Source: Membranipora membranacea (taxonomy: Eukaryota > Bryozoa > Gymnolaemata > Cheilostomatida > Membraniporidae). From it: a stretch of 64,000 nt of DNA. The DNA is taken from assembly GCA_914767715.1 (NCBI GenBank), contig OU612070.1, positions 18,588,025 through 18,652,024 of the forward strand. Reading direction: 5' to 3'. Under the pieces are notes generated by a model. That model was given only the letters and a program-made list of their open reading frames with translations, did no database searches and was not told the DNA's origin. The translations under genes and the position numbers were made by a program. Position 1 is the stretch's first letter. The number at the start of each line of letters is the position of its first letter. Shown here one piece after another: positions 45,101 to 56,633 of the stretch.

Positions 45101-48100
45101 CTCTATAGTTCAGAAAGAGAGCAGTCCACTCTCGTTCAAAGTAAGCAGCTATCTTAGGATTCAGGATAAATCTCACTGTTGTTTTCTGAAGATTGCCTGC
45201 ACAGTTATAAACTTTGACAATGGCTCTGAATATTGTTGTTGTATGTTGTTTAGAACAAGCTTGATCAAATTTGCCTGCATTCCAGTTGCTCCCATTCTGC
45301 TGGTAAAGCACCGCTCGGAGCAGCTCCGATTGCAGGAAAATGGGCCAAACGTGGTCTATATGTTGTTGTACATTGCACTTCATTGCACCGCACATGGCAT
45401 CAGCGAGACAAAGCCGTTTATACGTTCTCAAGTAAAGGCCAAATACCGAAGAGCCATCAAATAACAAATGCACGTCTGTTCTTTTAGAAAACTGATATTA
45501 TGCCTGTACAATTTCTACACTGTTTAAAGTTGAAAATTTGTTGGACACAATACTACAACTTTGATTTTAGGTGGCAAATGTGTTTAGCCTAGGATCACCG
45601 TTGGGTGTTTTCCTCACACTACGGGGAATGAGACCCAAACCTAACGGATTGATGGACCACCTGCTTCCCAAATCATTATGCAAGAGATTCTATAATATTT
45701 ATCATCCTAGTGACCCAGTGGTGAGTTACAACTTCGAAATCACCTTTGCAATGGATACTACTGGCTATGAATCAACATTTTTAACATGATATATCATTTT
45801 GGTTGAAACTTTTCGTTTTCAAGCACTGATGGTGATTTCCATCTTGTTATCATTTTACTTTGAGATATTGATATTTTCTCTGCGCCACGTGATTGAATCT
45901 GTAAGTTCTTCTAGTTGAGTTTAGATTATAACATATATGAAATTGATTGACTTTAAGTGGACAATTTTGGTATTCTTGTATTTCTGGTGTTTTTTCCATT
46001 AGGAATTATTACAACTTTTTCATGATTGTCAAATCTAGTATGCGTGAGTAGTTGTCGGCAAATTTTATTTAGAAGTACAAACAGCCAGATTTGTGAACGG
46101 TTCCATTCGATATTTACCTTTTTCCATCCCATTTTCGATTTATCTTGTTTCAGGCCTACAGGATCGAGCCACTAGTACTCAAACATTACAGCACCATAGC
46201 TCCTCTAAAGATTCACAAGATACACGATAACAAGAAAACTCCATACAGCGAAATGAAGGCAAAAGCATATGCTGCTTTTAGTGCCAAAAAAGGTACACAA
46301 TATTCAAAGCCTGTTTTAACGGCTTGTCTTTCAGAAAAACCGCACTATAAAATAGTATAGATCAAGTTTGATTCAATTTGTCTATATTTGGAGTTGCTCC
46401 CCCTCGAGCTGCTAAAAGCTTACCAGTATCAGTTGAAGCATCTCGAAATGCAGGAAATCTTCTCTGATCTAATGCTGACACATTTACTTGTAAATGACCT
46501 ATACCAAACTACTGGCTCAGAATTGACTAGACGACTTTGTCTATTCAAGTAGTTATGCTATCTTCCCTTCCCAATTTAAGTAAGGATATATCCTTACTCT
46601 GTGCTATCTTCCTGCCATGGCAACTCAATGACTGATAAGGAGCAGACAGCATCAATATTTTTGTCTCTCTTGTTGTCAATGACTGTTTGATTGTGTTATG
46701 ATTTTCCTATCCCTCCAATCACAGAGTAGTGTTTGTATTGCAGTAAAGAAACCAAAAAAAGTGAAGAGTCCTGCTCGGCCTGAGATCTCAAGTATGTACA
46801 GGGATGAAGATGCGGGTAGTCTGACCGGCTCCTCACACACCATCTCATCAGATGGAACACCTATAAGTCCTCAGTCTACGACTGGTTCTAGTACCAGGAC
46901 AGCTAATGGTGGTTCTCCTAAAATAAACAAACAAACACCTGCCGACAACGCCAACACAAGAGGTGGTCTGACAGGTGTGTTACTATGTAAATTGGATTCA
47001 ACTCTGAGCTCAAATGTATGTCGCAGAACGTCCATGATATAACCTGATGTTGGAAACCGGATATTATATGGCCAGCAAGGCCACATTCAACATCAGCCTT
47101 TTATGGCGAATTTGAGGCTTACTATAAAAACTGGTATCCTGTGTCATGTGACATGTGATATCAGCTTATTGAGAAAGCATCCTGAAACTGACTGACACCG
47201 TTGACACCCGTTAAGGCCTACCCATGAAGACAATCAATGTAGGCCCACCCATGAAGCCCACCCATGAAGATCCTTATGGAGCACTGATCAATATTATATG
47301 GTTTTGTTATGTACCACTTGTATTATTGTCAAACAGCTTATCTAAGTTTTTGAAGGTTGTTACTGGCACAACAATCAATGCATAACGTAAAAGCTGCCAG
47401 ATTTATAGCTTTATCCAGTTACTGACACAAAGTTGTATACTGATGAAATATCTCCAGAAAAAGCCAAACTGTGTATTTAACCACTGATCCATAAATTCAT
47501 ATCAAGGATATGGATGGAGCATTGGTATATGAATTCATAATTATATATCCATGATATGGAGTTATAGTGATTATTTGAATTCTAAAATAGATTCTCATCG
47601 GGTGCTATGCCCTATAATCTGTGTATTCATTTATTTCAGGTGCTGTGAAGGGATTCTTCTCCCGATTTGGGGGACACACAGTAAAAGCCCAGGAGAAGTT
47701 AGCCTCAGAACTAGATGAATATGAGACCACTGATGAGGAGACGGATGATGTGAAATCTGATGACGGGGGCGATGCAATCGAGCATACTGGTATGGTCATA
47801 GAACAACACTGTATAATTGCGAACTGTAAAATACACGTTTTACCAAATATGATTTGGAAACTAAATTTAAGAGTTGTACACTCCTTTCCTGCAGGAATAG
47901 CATTAGGATGTACATTATTATCCCTGCTTGCTAAGCTACAGCTTCGACAACAAATATTATATTTCATACATCTTACTTAAACACTGAGAGAGCAATGACA
48001 ACCACATCTGCAGTTTAAGTGCTTTAATGAACATTTCAGTGTATTACATAATCAACCAGAGATGGTGGTTAGTAATGAAATCTTCTATTATCTCACAATT

Positions 48101-48304
48101 ATAGCGTATGTGATATTTTCAAAACTAATTATTATATTATTTTATTCAGATTTAGAGTACAGATTAGATTATGTATTACCGATGGGCAGTATGACTAACA
48201 GTTATGTCAGCGCTATATTTTCTCATACCTCATACTGGGCCAGTCCTGAAGTAGCTCTGTTCATTCTCAGTCATGTATTCCCTGACTACGGACCTGTCAG
48301 ATAG
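36166..48304 (+). CDS. DDHD1: DDHD1-like phosphatidic-acid-preferring phospholipase A1
   Basis: Fifteen exons, all GT-AG and phase-consistent, encode 768 aa: 36166-36452, 37054-37265, 37653-37814, 41361-41489, 41760-41904, 42298-42419, 42951-43057, 43814-44002, 44675-44742, 45080-45140, 45571-45720, 46154-46292, 46744-46974, 47640-47789, 48150-48304. The family hydrolyses an acyl chain of phosphatidic acid and related lipids in the cytosol and at membranes. After an acidic, His-rich N-terminus come W-F-Y-K-E-D (from 97, WWE-like region), [16 protein letters not shown], and the lipase nucleophile motif A-H-S-L-G with Ser424. The DDHD domain runs from about 495 to the end, with Asp542 in H-P-S-D-P-V, Asp724 and His743. 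The fourth signature Asp is Glu751 here. A low-complexity Ser/Thr insert covers exon 13. No SAM domain is seen, favouring DDHD1 over DDHD2 or SEC23IP. Confidence 0.93.
38299..38698. mobile_element. 400-bp palindromic MITE flanked by TTAA
   Basis: Near-perfect inverted halves run from ACCACTGCTGACACAGCTGG to a centre near 38490. They include CTGGGCTTCGCCCAG, AGAGAGTTGTGGCATCAAAA and ACCTCAACATATGTCATCAC with their complements. TTAA lies on both sides (38295-38298 and 38699-38702). TTAA duplications are typical of piggyBac-type elements, but the pairing itself would also place TTAA at both ends, so the assignment is tentative. It sits in an intron in a position that does not disturb splicing. 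Confidence 0.8.
39380..39645 (+). repeat. Dispersed repeat, family 2, copy 2
   Basis: This aligns with the reverse complement of 8830-9130 through AGAATGCT, GTGGCCTAAAAATG, ATCAGCTCATCTGGGACTT, ACCCCAGAC, CCAACCTGGTG and CCCTCAAGG. It lies in intron 3 of the DDHD1-like gene. Confidence 0.7.
39939..40046 (+). repeat. Tandem duplication, 54 bp x 2
   Basis: TGTGACTGC(G/A)CTGATTGATG, then TAATAAT(T/C)GAGATGCACAG, repeated with three or so differences. Intronic. Confidence 0.85.
43597..46410. repeat. Short dispersed repeat copies in DDHD1-like introns
   Basis: Three copies of an about 45-bp sequence, TTGATCAAATTTGCCTGCAT then GGAGTTGCTCCC, lie at 43597-43640 (minus), 45250-45290 (plus) and 46368-46410 (plus). 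A weaker one is at 44517-44580 (minus), and a partial copy outside the gene is at 2503-2530. Copies lie in both orientations in different introns, so this is dispersed rather than tandem. Confidence 0.55.
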
Positions 48305-50493
48305 CCTGTGATCCTCGCAGCTAAAGGTGGTGAGATATCGGACTCCAATCATCCAGACGACCATCTAACTTGTGACTCAACAACTAGCAACTAAGTCTAA
48401 CCAAGGAGTCTCACTATTATTAGGAAAAATTAAGAGGGAACTTTGATAAACTTAACTAGCCATAACCTGGCTCTCTTATGGTGTTTCAGAGGGGGTTGGC
48501 TGGTTTACCAACATCCAAAAAAATCTGACAATGCTTTTTGTGTGCCCACAGAAATTACACCAATTTACACCTGTGGTCAGCAAACATTATATAACATGTC
48601 CTAATTGCAAGCAGGGAAGGGGACCAGACCACAAAGCCATATTGTCGTACAAATTGAACAACACCTGTTGATTGTATGTTGTGCTTCCACATTCACTGAA
48701 ACAGATTTAAGATTTATCTTTCATAGACTATCAACATCCTAACCACGTATTCACACAATCTAGAGGTGCTTTCATTCTGTAAGTTAACTAGTCCAGACTA
48801 GACTGATTTATCTTCTCGCCGGTCTTATCACGCCACAACGCTCCTTGCAATCCTTCTTTGAGATTTCAAAGAAAATGGTGCTTCAAAAATTATTTTATTT
48901 TCACACTATTGTTTTTTTCGTCTGCTAATTTATTCTGTTTTGTTGTTCTACTATCTGTTAATTATGTTAGAGTTTCGAGACTGCTTAGTTTGTCAAACTT
49001 CAACAGAAACCTCCAATTTCTCAAGTATGAGGATTCTCACAGCTCACTTGCCGTTGCTTTTGCAAACACCTCTTGCACACAAATTGGCAGGTAACTGATA
49101 ATTGTGAGTAACATCGTATCACCCTCTGATATTGTGATTAGCCTTATAACCAACAAGACAATCGTACTAATAAGCCGCTATCTGGATGCAGACTCCAATA
49201 TCTTGTGAGATATTGTGCTAATTTACAGTTCTATATCAATGAGACTACCAAGTAACAAAGGGTGATGTGACCTGAGTAAAAGCTGCACTAGTAGGGACTT
49301 GAATGAAACCCTATAACACAATAAAGTAACAACTAGTTATCTATTAAACTTTATGCCTATTTTTGTTTATAAGCCAGCTTACAACGAAACATAAGATTAT
49401 CTATTGCTCAGATTTATTGTTGTATACCACATTCCACACCAAGTTTTCACAAATATTAACAATTTTTCGCTTATGGTGCATGACATATTATTGTTTTCTC
49501 AATTTCGTTTTTGGAAAAAATAAAATTTCTTTTCATCTAGACTTTTTGATGACTCTACACTCAACGCCTCATTCTCCAGTCAAAATACAAATGTCCACAG
49601 TACAAAGCAATAATATAACAATGATCAATGACTCTCTGAAGCCATTGGTGATCATGTTGATTTGCCTGGATTTTGCTGCAAATACTTAAAAGTTGTCTTT
49701 TCTTCGTACAAGTAAGGATAACTTAGTCATTATGAATCAATTCTACTCTCCTTTATTTGAACAGGGAGGGTTGGACAAGGGAAAATTCTCCCTGGTGGGA
49801 CCTCCCTGATTTGAATTATCTTCCTTTTACATGATTACTAGCTAGCTAGGCCACTTACTCCACATACCCCAAATATAAGTGCTGCTGCAGCAGCACCCAT
49901 CATGTTGTCGCTGCAGCAGCACCCATCATGTTGTCGCTGCTGTGCGAAATTTAATCGACACAGCTCTCAGCTCAATAACTGACAAATTTAACAGCTTGGC
50001 TGCTGAGGAGCATCATTTATAGTCACATTATAATTCTTTCAAAATTCTCAAAATAGATCATTCAAAAAGCAAAGAGTTCCCATGAGCTGTCATGAAGAGC
50101 CCTTAGCAAGCATCTAAGTGATAATTCAGAAATAGATAACGCCAAGTGAAGGTGTGAGGCCTACAATCACAAGAGCCATAAAACTCATTCACTGTGTCAA
50201 CTATCATAATATTTTTGCATTCATAAAACAACGGAATGTGAGCATCTCTTGGTCAAGGGGCTAAATATATGCTTGTTTGCAAAAAATAGGGTTGTAAATA
50301 CGTACTACACATAAAGCTGAAATGCTGAGGGGCCTATGAAAATTCTCTTTCTTATTTTCAAACTCATCACGATAGAGATGGATAGCTGTTGAAAAAGCCA
50401 TGGTGCTGGATTAAAATTGCTTTCTACAGGGGGCCCCCCCCCGCACTATGCCGCTAAAGAAGGAACCATCCATGTGGATACAAATATCTACTT
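48305..50493. other. Intergenic downstream of the DDHD1-like gene
   Basis: It probably begins with the DDHD1-like 3' UTR. An AATAAA occurs near 49319, about 1 kb past the stop; whether it is used is unknown. A 26-bp tandem duplication (GCTGCAGCAGCACCCATC type) lies at 49884-49935. No other gene was recognised. Confidence 0.45.
49884..49935 (+). repeat. Tandem repeat, 26 bp x 2
   Basis: Two perfect copies of a unit beginning GCTGCAGCAGCACC and ending TGTTGTC, then a partial third GCTGCTG. Confidence 0.85.
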
Positions 50494-50509
50494 TAGAGAG
50501 ATTTCAACA

Positions 50510-50709
50510 TCAACATCGAGAGGTCCTGTGTTCGATTCCCAAAGGATCTTGTTGGTGTCAGGAAAGGCATCCAACCTCAAATGCTCCTGTGCCACATCAG
50601 TATACAGTACGTTGACCCATACTGATACCGAGACCCAAAAAACCAAGCAACATCAAGGTTTCTCACACGGTATCACACAGGGTATCGAGACTGTAAATGG
50701 TCGTTTTTG
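50510..50709 (+). mobile_element. SINE insertion with 16-bp target duplication
   Basis: A 200-bp element is bracketed by perfect direct repeats TAGAGAGATTTCAACA at 50494-50509 and 50710-50725. Close to its left end is a strong tRNA box B (TGTTCGATTCCC, near 50531). After that come GGAAAGGCATCCAACC and a body ending GTAAATGGTCGTTTTTG. Box B lies only about 22 bp from the left end, so the tRNA-like head is 5' truncated, as expected from target-primed reverse transcription. It is unlike SINE family S1 at 14745 and 22390. Confidence 0.8.
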
Positions 50710-50725
50710 TAGAGAGATTTCAACA

Positions 50726-52584
50726 AGATGAAATTTCTATAATACTTTTAATAAAGTCCCACTTTGTATACCACAGGGTTTTTTATCTTGGCATAATAAG
50801 TGGATATGTCATGTTAGATAAGCGAATATCGTTACAATCTGTGGGTAAACTTTACTTTCCTCTCTTCTCACACCCTGTGTAAACTTTGATAATTGAGCTT
50901 TTATCGCCCTCGTATACTTGAACTCTCAAGTCAATTAGATTTGGAAAAATAAAACTCACACAGCTAATTTGTCAGTAAATTTGAAGAGTAGATTGTAATA
51001 TTTGTATATGAAAGACAGCTATTGAACTGTACAATATCAAATAAGCTGGGGAAAATGTCAGCTTTTCAAGTTACACTGAGATGATTTGACACTTGAAAAA
51101 TCACATTTCAATGACAAAACAATTCATGCAATAGGTTACCTCTATTTGTGAAGTATTTTTGTGCCCTGAGCACATCATATAGCCGGCATCACATTGTCAA
51201 TATAATCTTTGATATTGTGTTCCTTTTTCATAAATTGAACGATTCATTCTGTATTTTAATCGGAACTATTGTAAAATGATATCAGAATTAGGTATTTACA
51301 AGCAAAGAAATTGAAACACAATGATGTAACATTATCAATTTCTATTGATTCGGCAAATTTATGACTGTCGGGTTTTATTTCATCAAAGACAGACTCAGCT
51401 GCGACATTAACTCAAGTATTAGAGTAAACAGCAGTTATCTTATTTGACCATCTGAATCTACATGTTATGATTTGCACACCATCCTCCTTCCTGCTAGTAA
51501 AACTGATTCATTGTCATCAGGTAGCCTGGGCAGGCTATTGGGAGGGGGTGGGGGTCCACCCCGACAGCCTGCCCAGGCTAGTCATCAGGAGCTCAATAAA
51601 ATCTCTCTGATCAAAACTCTCCGTTCCTTATCTGGCAGAGTTGTGTGTACTAATCCCGGTACTAATCTAGATTCTGCACTGATATTACTCATTGAAATAG
51701 TCTGACACACATGAAGTTTAGACAATCAATTTATCAACTCGACCAGTCATAAAATGACTATATGTATTGTTCTTATTGTTAATCATTATAGTATTTCCCT
51801 GCAGCCCATCAAGGACAAAAATGATGGGAGGCAGGATCTATTAAATAACACTGTGCCTTTATTCATTGTTTTATGTACTAATATTCTAATTTGTACCACC
51901 CAGTAATTGGCAATCGTTGCCCTTTATGGGCTTGTAGCCTTCCAGTCTCACAGCAAAGAGATTGGTGCGGCCCTATGATTGTGTGTTTCGACTACAAGCA
52001 TCCTAAATTTTATTTCCTTGTCGGACCTCAGCTCTAGAGACAATATAGTGCCTGCCTTAGGACTATGAAGCTATGGTACAGATGCATTAGACAACTACAC
52101 CAACCCGATAACGTTTATACATTATTCTCTCAGAGCTGATTTACTGTAGTATATTATTTGTCAATGCTATAATGATATTGGGCGATGCGATATTAGTGTA
52201 AAGACTAAACTAGAAAAACTACGTAAAAGATATTGCTCCAGGTAAAATGATGCATTAACGGAGACTACTCCGCACACGCTTTTAGTTAAGAAACGAAGCC
52301 GACAATATAACAATTTTTGTTGCAATGCAGGACATGGCTTATTTACTAGTTTTACACTAGAAAAACTCATAGAACCAATGCGATGCGAGTACCTAACTCA
52401 ACTCTGAAGGGAGAGGGGTAAACCTCTGAATATTAGTTTCTGCGGCCCTGGCGCTCAGTTATAAGCTACCAGAATACCATAGATCAAGTTATAATACTGA
52501 TATTATTATAGAGACATTTTGCTTGTCTAGCTGGTTAGCTCCTCTGTTAGATTCTGTTCCTCACACGACTTAGACTGTGTTCTC
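50726..52584. other. Intergenic, no gene seen
   Basis: It contains the TAGCC foldback MITE copy 2 (51522-51580) and, next to 52585, the 3' UTR of the ankyrin gene (minus strand). A TTTATT near 51857 could serve as a minus-strand polyadenylation signal. No other coding similarity. Confidence 0.45.
51522..51580. mobile_element. TAGCC foldback MITE, copy 2, with perfect 9-bp duplication
   Basis: A 59-bp palindromic element, TAGCCTGGGCAGGCT to the complementary AGCCTGCCCAGGCTA, is bracketed by perfect 9-bp repeats GTCATCAGG at 51513-51521 and 51581-51589. The duplication length fits Mutator-like transposition. Each end is a self-complementary hairpin within the larger palindrome. Confidence 0.88.
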
Positions 52585-54529
52585 TCATTCGTCACTATCA
52601 CTATCCGTGTCTACGCTGCCTTTAGTATTATTGTTCTGTATCTGCTGATGTTGTAACATTATACTTATAGTACCAAAGTCATCTGACTCACACAGATCTA
52701 ACGGTCGCTCTCCGTCAGGGGTAAGAATAGTTGGATCGGCTCCTTTCTTCAACAGGTATCTGCAATATGTAAATACTTCATTACATTTCAAACACTGTGT
52801 AACAGGGGAAGCTCAAGAGAATCCCATCCCATCTAATCCCATGATGCATAGTTCTGGATTTCCCATTGAAGGGGGATCAGCATCAAGCCTTACGTGTTGT
52901 ATTATGAAAATGTTGTTAACTTAATTAATGTCTCATGAAAGTTCAGAATGGGGATGTCATTATTCTTGTTACAATTGTAACCAGTAGTAGGCATGCTCAT
53001 GACTTGACTCATCCTTGAGATATGAATACCCCAGTTGAATATATACTTATATATGATATACAGATATTGATATGAATTCTTCTCAATGGTTAAAGGTATG
53101 TAGGGAGTCTAGATGCCTACTCAGATCCTCGAGCTTTCGGAAGGGAGACGACAGTTTGTATATACTGCCTTACCTAGCTATATTAGACATTCTATCAGCA
53201 CAAGCAGCATGTAGAGGTGTCCACTTATCCTCGTCTAGTTGGTTCACATTGGCTCCGTACTTCAGTAACATTCTCACCGCTTTGAAGTTACCGTCCAAAA
53301 CTGCCTGGTGCAGTGCCGTCAAACCTAGTAAATGATATTCTCGATATTCTAGTATGGCTTTACGAAGTGATGCTGGTGCACCGGCGGGGCTATTCTGAGT
53401 GCTCAGACTACTACAACACGAGTTATTGATAATGTAATGCCACTAACTTGTATTGGAGCAGTCTGAGCACATAGACTAGGGCTGGGTTTGATTTACGCTG
53501 GAGCCCTATGTGAGAGTTTTGCATTGTACACCAAGCAGTCCACCTTGGAAAGGACTACGAAGAAGCCTACATGTTTTATCCATGAGTGAATACCGCTAAG
53601 CTTCATGATTGAATGCAGCACTTGCATTGCATTGTATTGTATTGTATTGAATCGTGAGGAGATTTGGATGGTGTGATTTTGATTTTGACCCGTAATTTAT
53701 AAATTTAATTGAATTTTTTCTAGTACACGATGTGAAAGTTTCAGCGACTGTGGTAGACTAGACAGCAGCATGTCAAATGAATTTTTCATCCACCAATACA
53801 GATGTCAAATGCCAATGATTTAGACCACAAACATATGAAAAACAGACATGGTCTCGGACTCCCGGACTTTCATGTCTCGACTGACCACTAATGATACTAT
53901 CAGACCCAAATTTCCCACAGCAGGGAGAATTTTTTTTTCATATTTTGCCCAGGCTTGAAATGGTGAAGTGTATGGCTAGCTAAAATTTACGCAACCTCAT
54001 TTTTAAACTCCAACCTAAGATGTTGAAAAATTGACCATAGCCTACATAGAGTCAACCCAAAGAGCTAAACCAAATTCTAGCCAATATTATCAGATAAACT
54101 AAAGAACATGGTCACGCGGCCATTTTTTCATTTTTGACAAGGCAAAGGCCCAATCACTTAACCCGCTCTGCCATGAAGAAGCAAACCAAACAGTCATCCA
54201 ACTCCACAAAGAAAAGAATGCAACATAATTTGTCCTGCACTCAGCATGTTGATCAATTCGGATTATGCAACTTCTCTGACCACTTTGAGGCAGCAAAGCA
54301 TTAGACTTTTCTGAATGGACAAAGCCTTGATATTCTATTATCTTATCAGATTCTTACCTACAGAGTTGACAGCGTTCAGATCCATCTGTAAGCTGGCTCG
54401 TCTCAACATATGATCCATCTGCTTAATGTCATTCTCCTTAACGCTATCCTGGAATACCAGCTCATCCGGGAAGCGCACCCTCGGCTTTCCAGGGTTCTGT
54501 TTCTTGTATACGCTCTGTCTTCTACTCAT
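52585..54529 (-). CDS. PPP1R27: PPP1R27-like ankyrin-repeat PP1 regulatory protein
   Basis: Three exons on the minus strand: 54529-54358, 53324-53174 and 52759-52585 (172, 151 and 175 nt), phase-consistent with GT-AG introns, giving 165 aa. A basic N-terminus leads to R-V-R-F at residues 17-20, a canonical RVxF docking motif for protein phosphatase 1, followed by P-D-E-L-V-F-Q. Two clear ankyrin repeats follow: G-L-T-A-L-H-Q-A from 58 and W-T-P-L-H-A-A-C about 33 residues later. A partial third begins after K-K-G-A-D-P. The C-terminus is acidic (D-T-D-S-D-S-D-E). Size and order match vertebrate PPP1R27 (about 154 aa); the ankyrin start of PPP1R12 or PPP1R16 is similar but those proteins are far longer. 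It probably targets or inhibits PP1. The 5' leader directly upstream is a heptamer array. Confidence 0.9.
53622..53652 (+). repeat. Pentanucleotide repeat
   Basis: Five to six copies of ATTGC/ATTGT in intron 1 of the ankyrin gene. Confidence 0.8.
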
Positions 54530-54539
54530 GGTGCTGTCA

Positions 54540-54642
54540 AGCTTTTAGCTTTTAGCTTTTAGCTTTTAGCTTTTAGCTTTTAGCTTTTAGCTTTTAGCTT
54601 TTAGCCTTTAGCTTCGAGCTTCTAGGTTTTAGCTTTTAGCTT
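54540..54642 (-). repeat. Heptamer array (AAAAGCT)n in the 5' leader of the ankyrin gene
   Basis: About 14 copies of AGCTTTT on the plus strand (AAAAGCT on the sense strand of the gene). The first nine or ten are perfect and the distal ones carry substitutions. The array ends about 10 bp before the ATG at 54529, so it is probably transcribed as 5' UTR unless an upstream leader intron removes it. Confidence 0.85.
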
Positions 54643-55937
54643 GAAACTTCTTGCTAGCGACAGATCCTTTATAGACGTTCGTATTTCTCTGTGGACAATA
54701 TTGAGCAATACAGCTGCAGTTGCCGATCCTATTTCTGTACAAAGCCGAGTGAAAGCTTTCCTCTCCAATGTGAGGACTGTGAGTTGTGACAATTATACAA
54801 GATCTCTTCTAAGTAAATTTTTATTGAGTAATTTGCTCAAGATGATTTAATTTTGGTGCTCTTGTAGGAGATTATAGTCCAGTTATTCAGTTCAAGTGCT
54901 TCAATAATGTAAACTTTACTGTTAGAAGTCTAGGCGTACACTGAGCTATCACCGCTATATGCAATTATATACTTGGGCAGTAAAATGATATGAGTGTATT
55001 CATAATTTCTCACAAACAAATAAGATAACAGACAGACTGATGTCATGATCGAGGAAAAACATTTCCCTAAGCGTAAAATACAATGACTGATATATTCTGA
55101 TCTGTCATCCTCATATTGCTCGATGCTAATGGTTCCATATAATACAGGGAAATCAAACTCAACTCTTGGAAATTTTAATTACCTGTCTTTATGCAATGTC
55201 GTACTTTATCAAAGATTATAAATACTCATTGTCTTTATGACATATTTAATGACGCTTGCACTACAGTGTAAGACCTGTAAACATACTCACATTGCAATAG
55301 AGGTTTTGTAGATAAACATTGCAGAGATATTACAAGGAAATAATGAAGGAGAAAACAGATAAATTTACACAATCTGCTTCCGGGTTTTGTCGATTCTTGG
55401 CAGCACAAAATACAAATCTATATCCAGCCATGAGTATTGATGCTTGTAGCAGCTGCAACACTTCATGTTAGAGTCGTTTTGTGTCAGCTGTGCCTGATAT
55501 CTGCAAAACTCAATCATCATTGGTACTAATTACAATGATCACTCATCAGGATTTGATAATTTATTTTCTCTAGTTGAAATGCAACTTTTTTTACAGGTGT
55601 TACCAACATTGCAGGATAGCCTTATCTCACAAGCTCGATTGCGGCCTCTGAGATAAGAATGGCAAAGTTATCGCAGTACATTTCTATGTCTTGATCCATA
55701 GAACATTAGTATATCACATATCTTAATTCAGCTTCAGTAAGTCAACTACTCGACTATACTTGGAGCTGCAAACAACAAGTTTCCCTTCAGCCTAATCTTG
55801 ACGCATCATACCATATCACTTGGCTTTTCCAGATCCTAAAACACACTTTATATTTTACTCAGTTCAGTATAAGCTGATTTGGGAGATTCTGCGATATTTG
55901 AAATGAATAGTATCCTGATAGTTAGCTCCACAATTGT

Positions 55938-55971
55938 TAGCCTGTCTTGACAGGCTCGTCAAGACAGGCTA
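55938..55971. repeat. 34-bp perfect palindrome with TAGCCTG ends
   Basis: TAGCCTGTCTTGACAGGCT then its complement ending CAAGACAGGCTA. The ends resemble the TAGCC MITE family, but no target duplication is visible. Possibly a minimal derivative. Confidence 0.75.
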
Positions 55972-56558
55972 CATAAGATGAAAGTGTTGAGTTGCCTTCC
56001 AAGGGGATTTGAGTTTATCTTCAGTGGCAATTATTCCCATGAGTTCTTAAAATGATATGAGCAGATACTAAAAATACCCACAAATCATATCCCCTGGCTT
56101 GATATGAGAGCCCGAATTTTCTTTATTTCATGATCAAACACCCGGAGAAAAGGAATATTTGATGATGGAATGCCTCAAAAACCAATTGCAGCTGTTTGTG
56201 TCCCAAAGCTACACAAAAAACGATATCGCTATATATGTGCCGTACATCACTAAGCGGCAAGCAGCTCAATACATATGGGTGATTATGCCTTGGTGTCGGC
56301 AGAAGAACAGGCTAGAACTAAACATATAACATCAACACCGACGTGAATACACAACATCCTGGCAGGACTGAGACACCTTTTCCTTTAAATGGCTGACATT
56401 CCATCATTACCAGCATTCTGTATGTCAGGAGAATGACACGCCACATAATAAGCTTTAACGACATATTAGGGAGTGACTTGCAGCCGTATCCAGCAACCTG
56501 ACACAAGACCAGAATCCTGTTTCATCTCATCTGATTGATACACAGCACTGCCATCACT

Positions 56559-56633
56559 TAGCCTGTCGGGGGCGGGTGGGTGTCCCCCCCATCCAAAAAC
56601 ATCCCCCCCCCCCCGACAGCCTGCCAAGGCTAA
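56559..56633. mobile_element. TAGCC foldback MITE, copy 3
   Basis: Ends TAGCCTGTCGGGGGC and the complementary CCGACAGCCTGCCAAGGCTA enclose C-rich sequence. The flanks GCCATCACT and ATCATCACT agree at 7 of 9 positions, consistent with an ageing 9-bp target duplication. Confidence 0.75.

Noticed and set aside
45051-45473. Overlapping open frames of about 140 codons on both strands
   Set aside because: Only 45080-45140 is used, as exon 10 of the DDHD1-like gene; the rest is intron and includes a dispersed repeat copy.
49363-49689. 108-codon frame downstream of the DDHD1-like gene
   Set aside because: AT-rich, no recognisable domain, no splice partner and no similarity seen.
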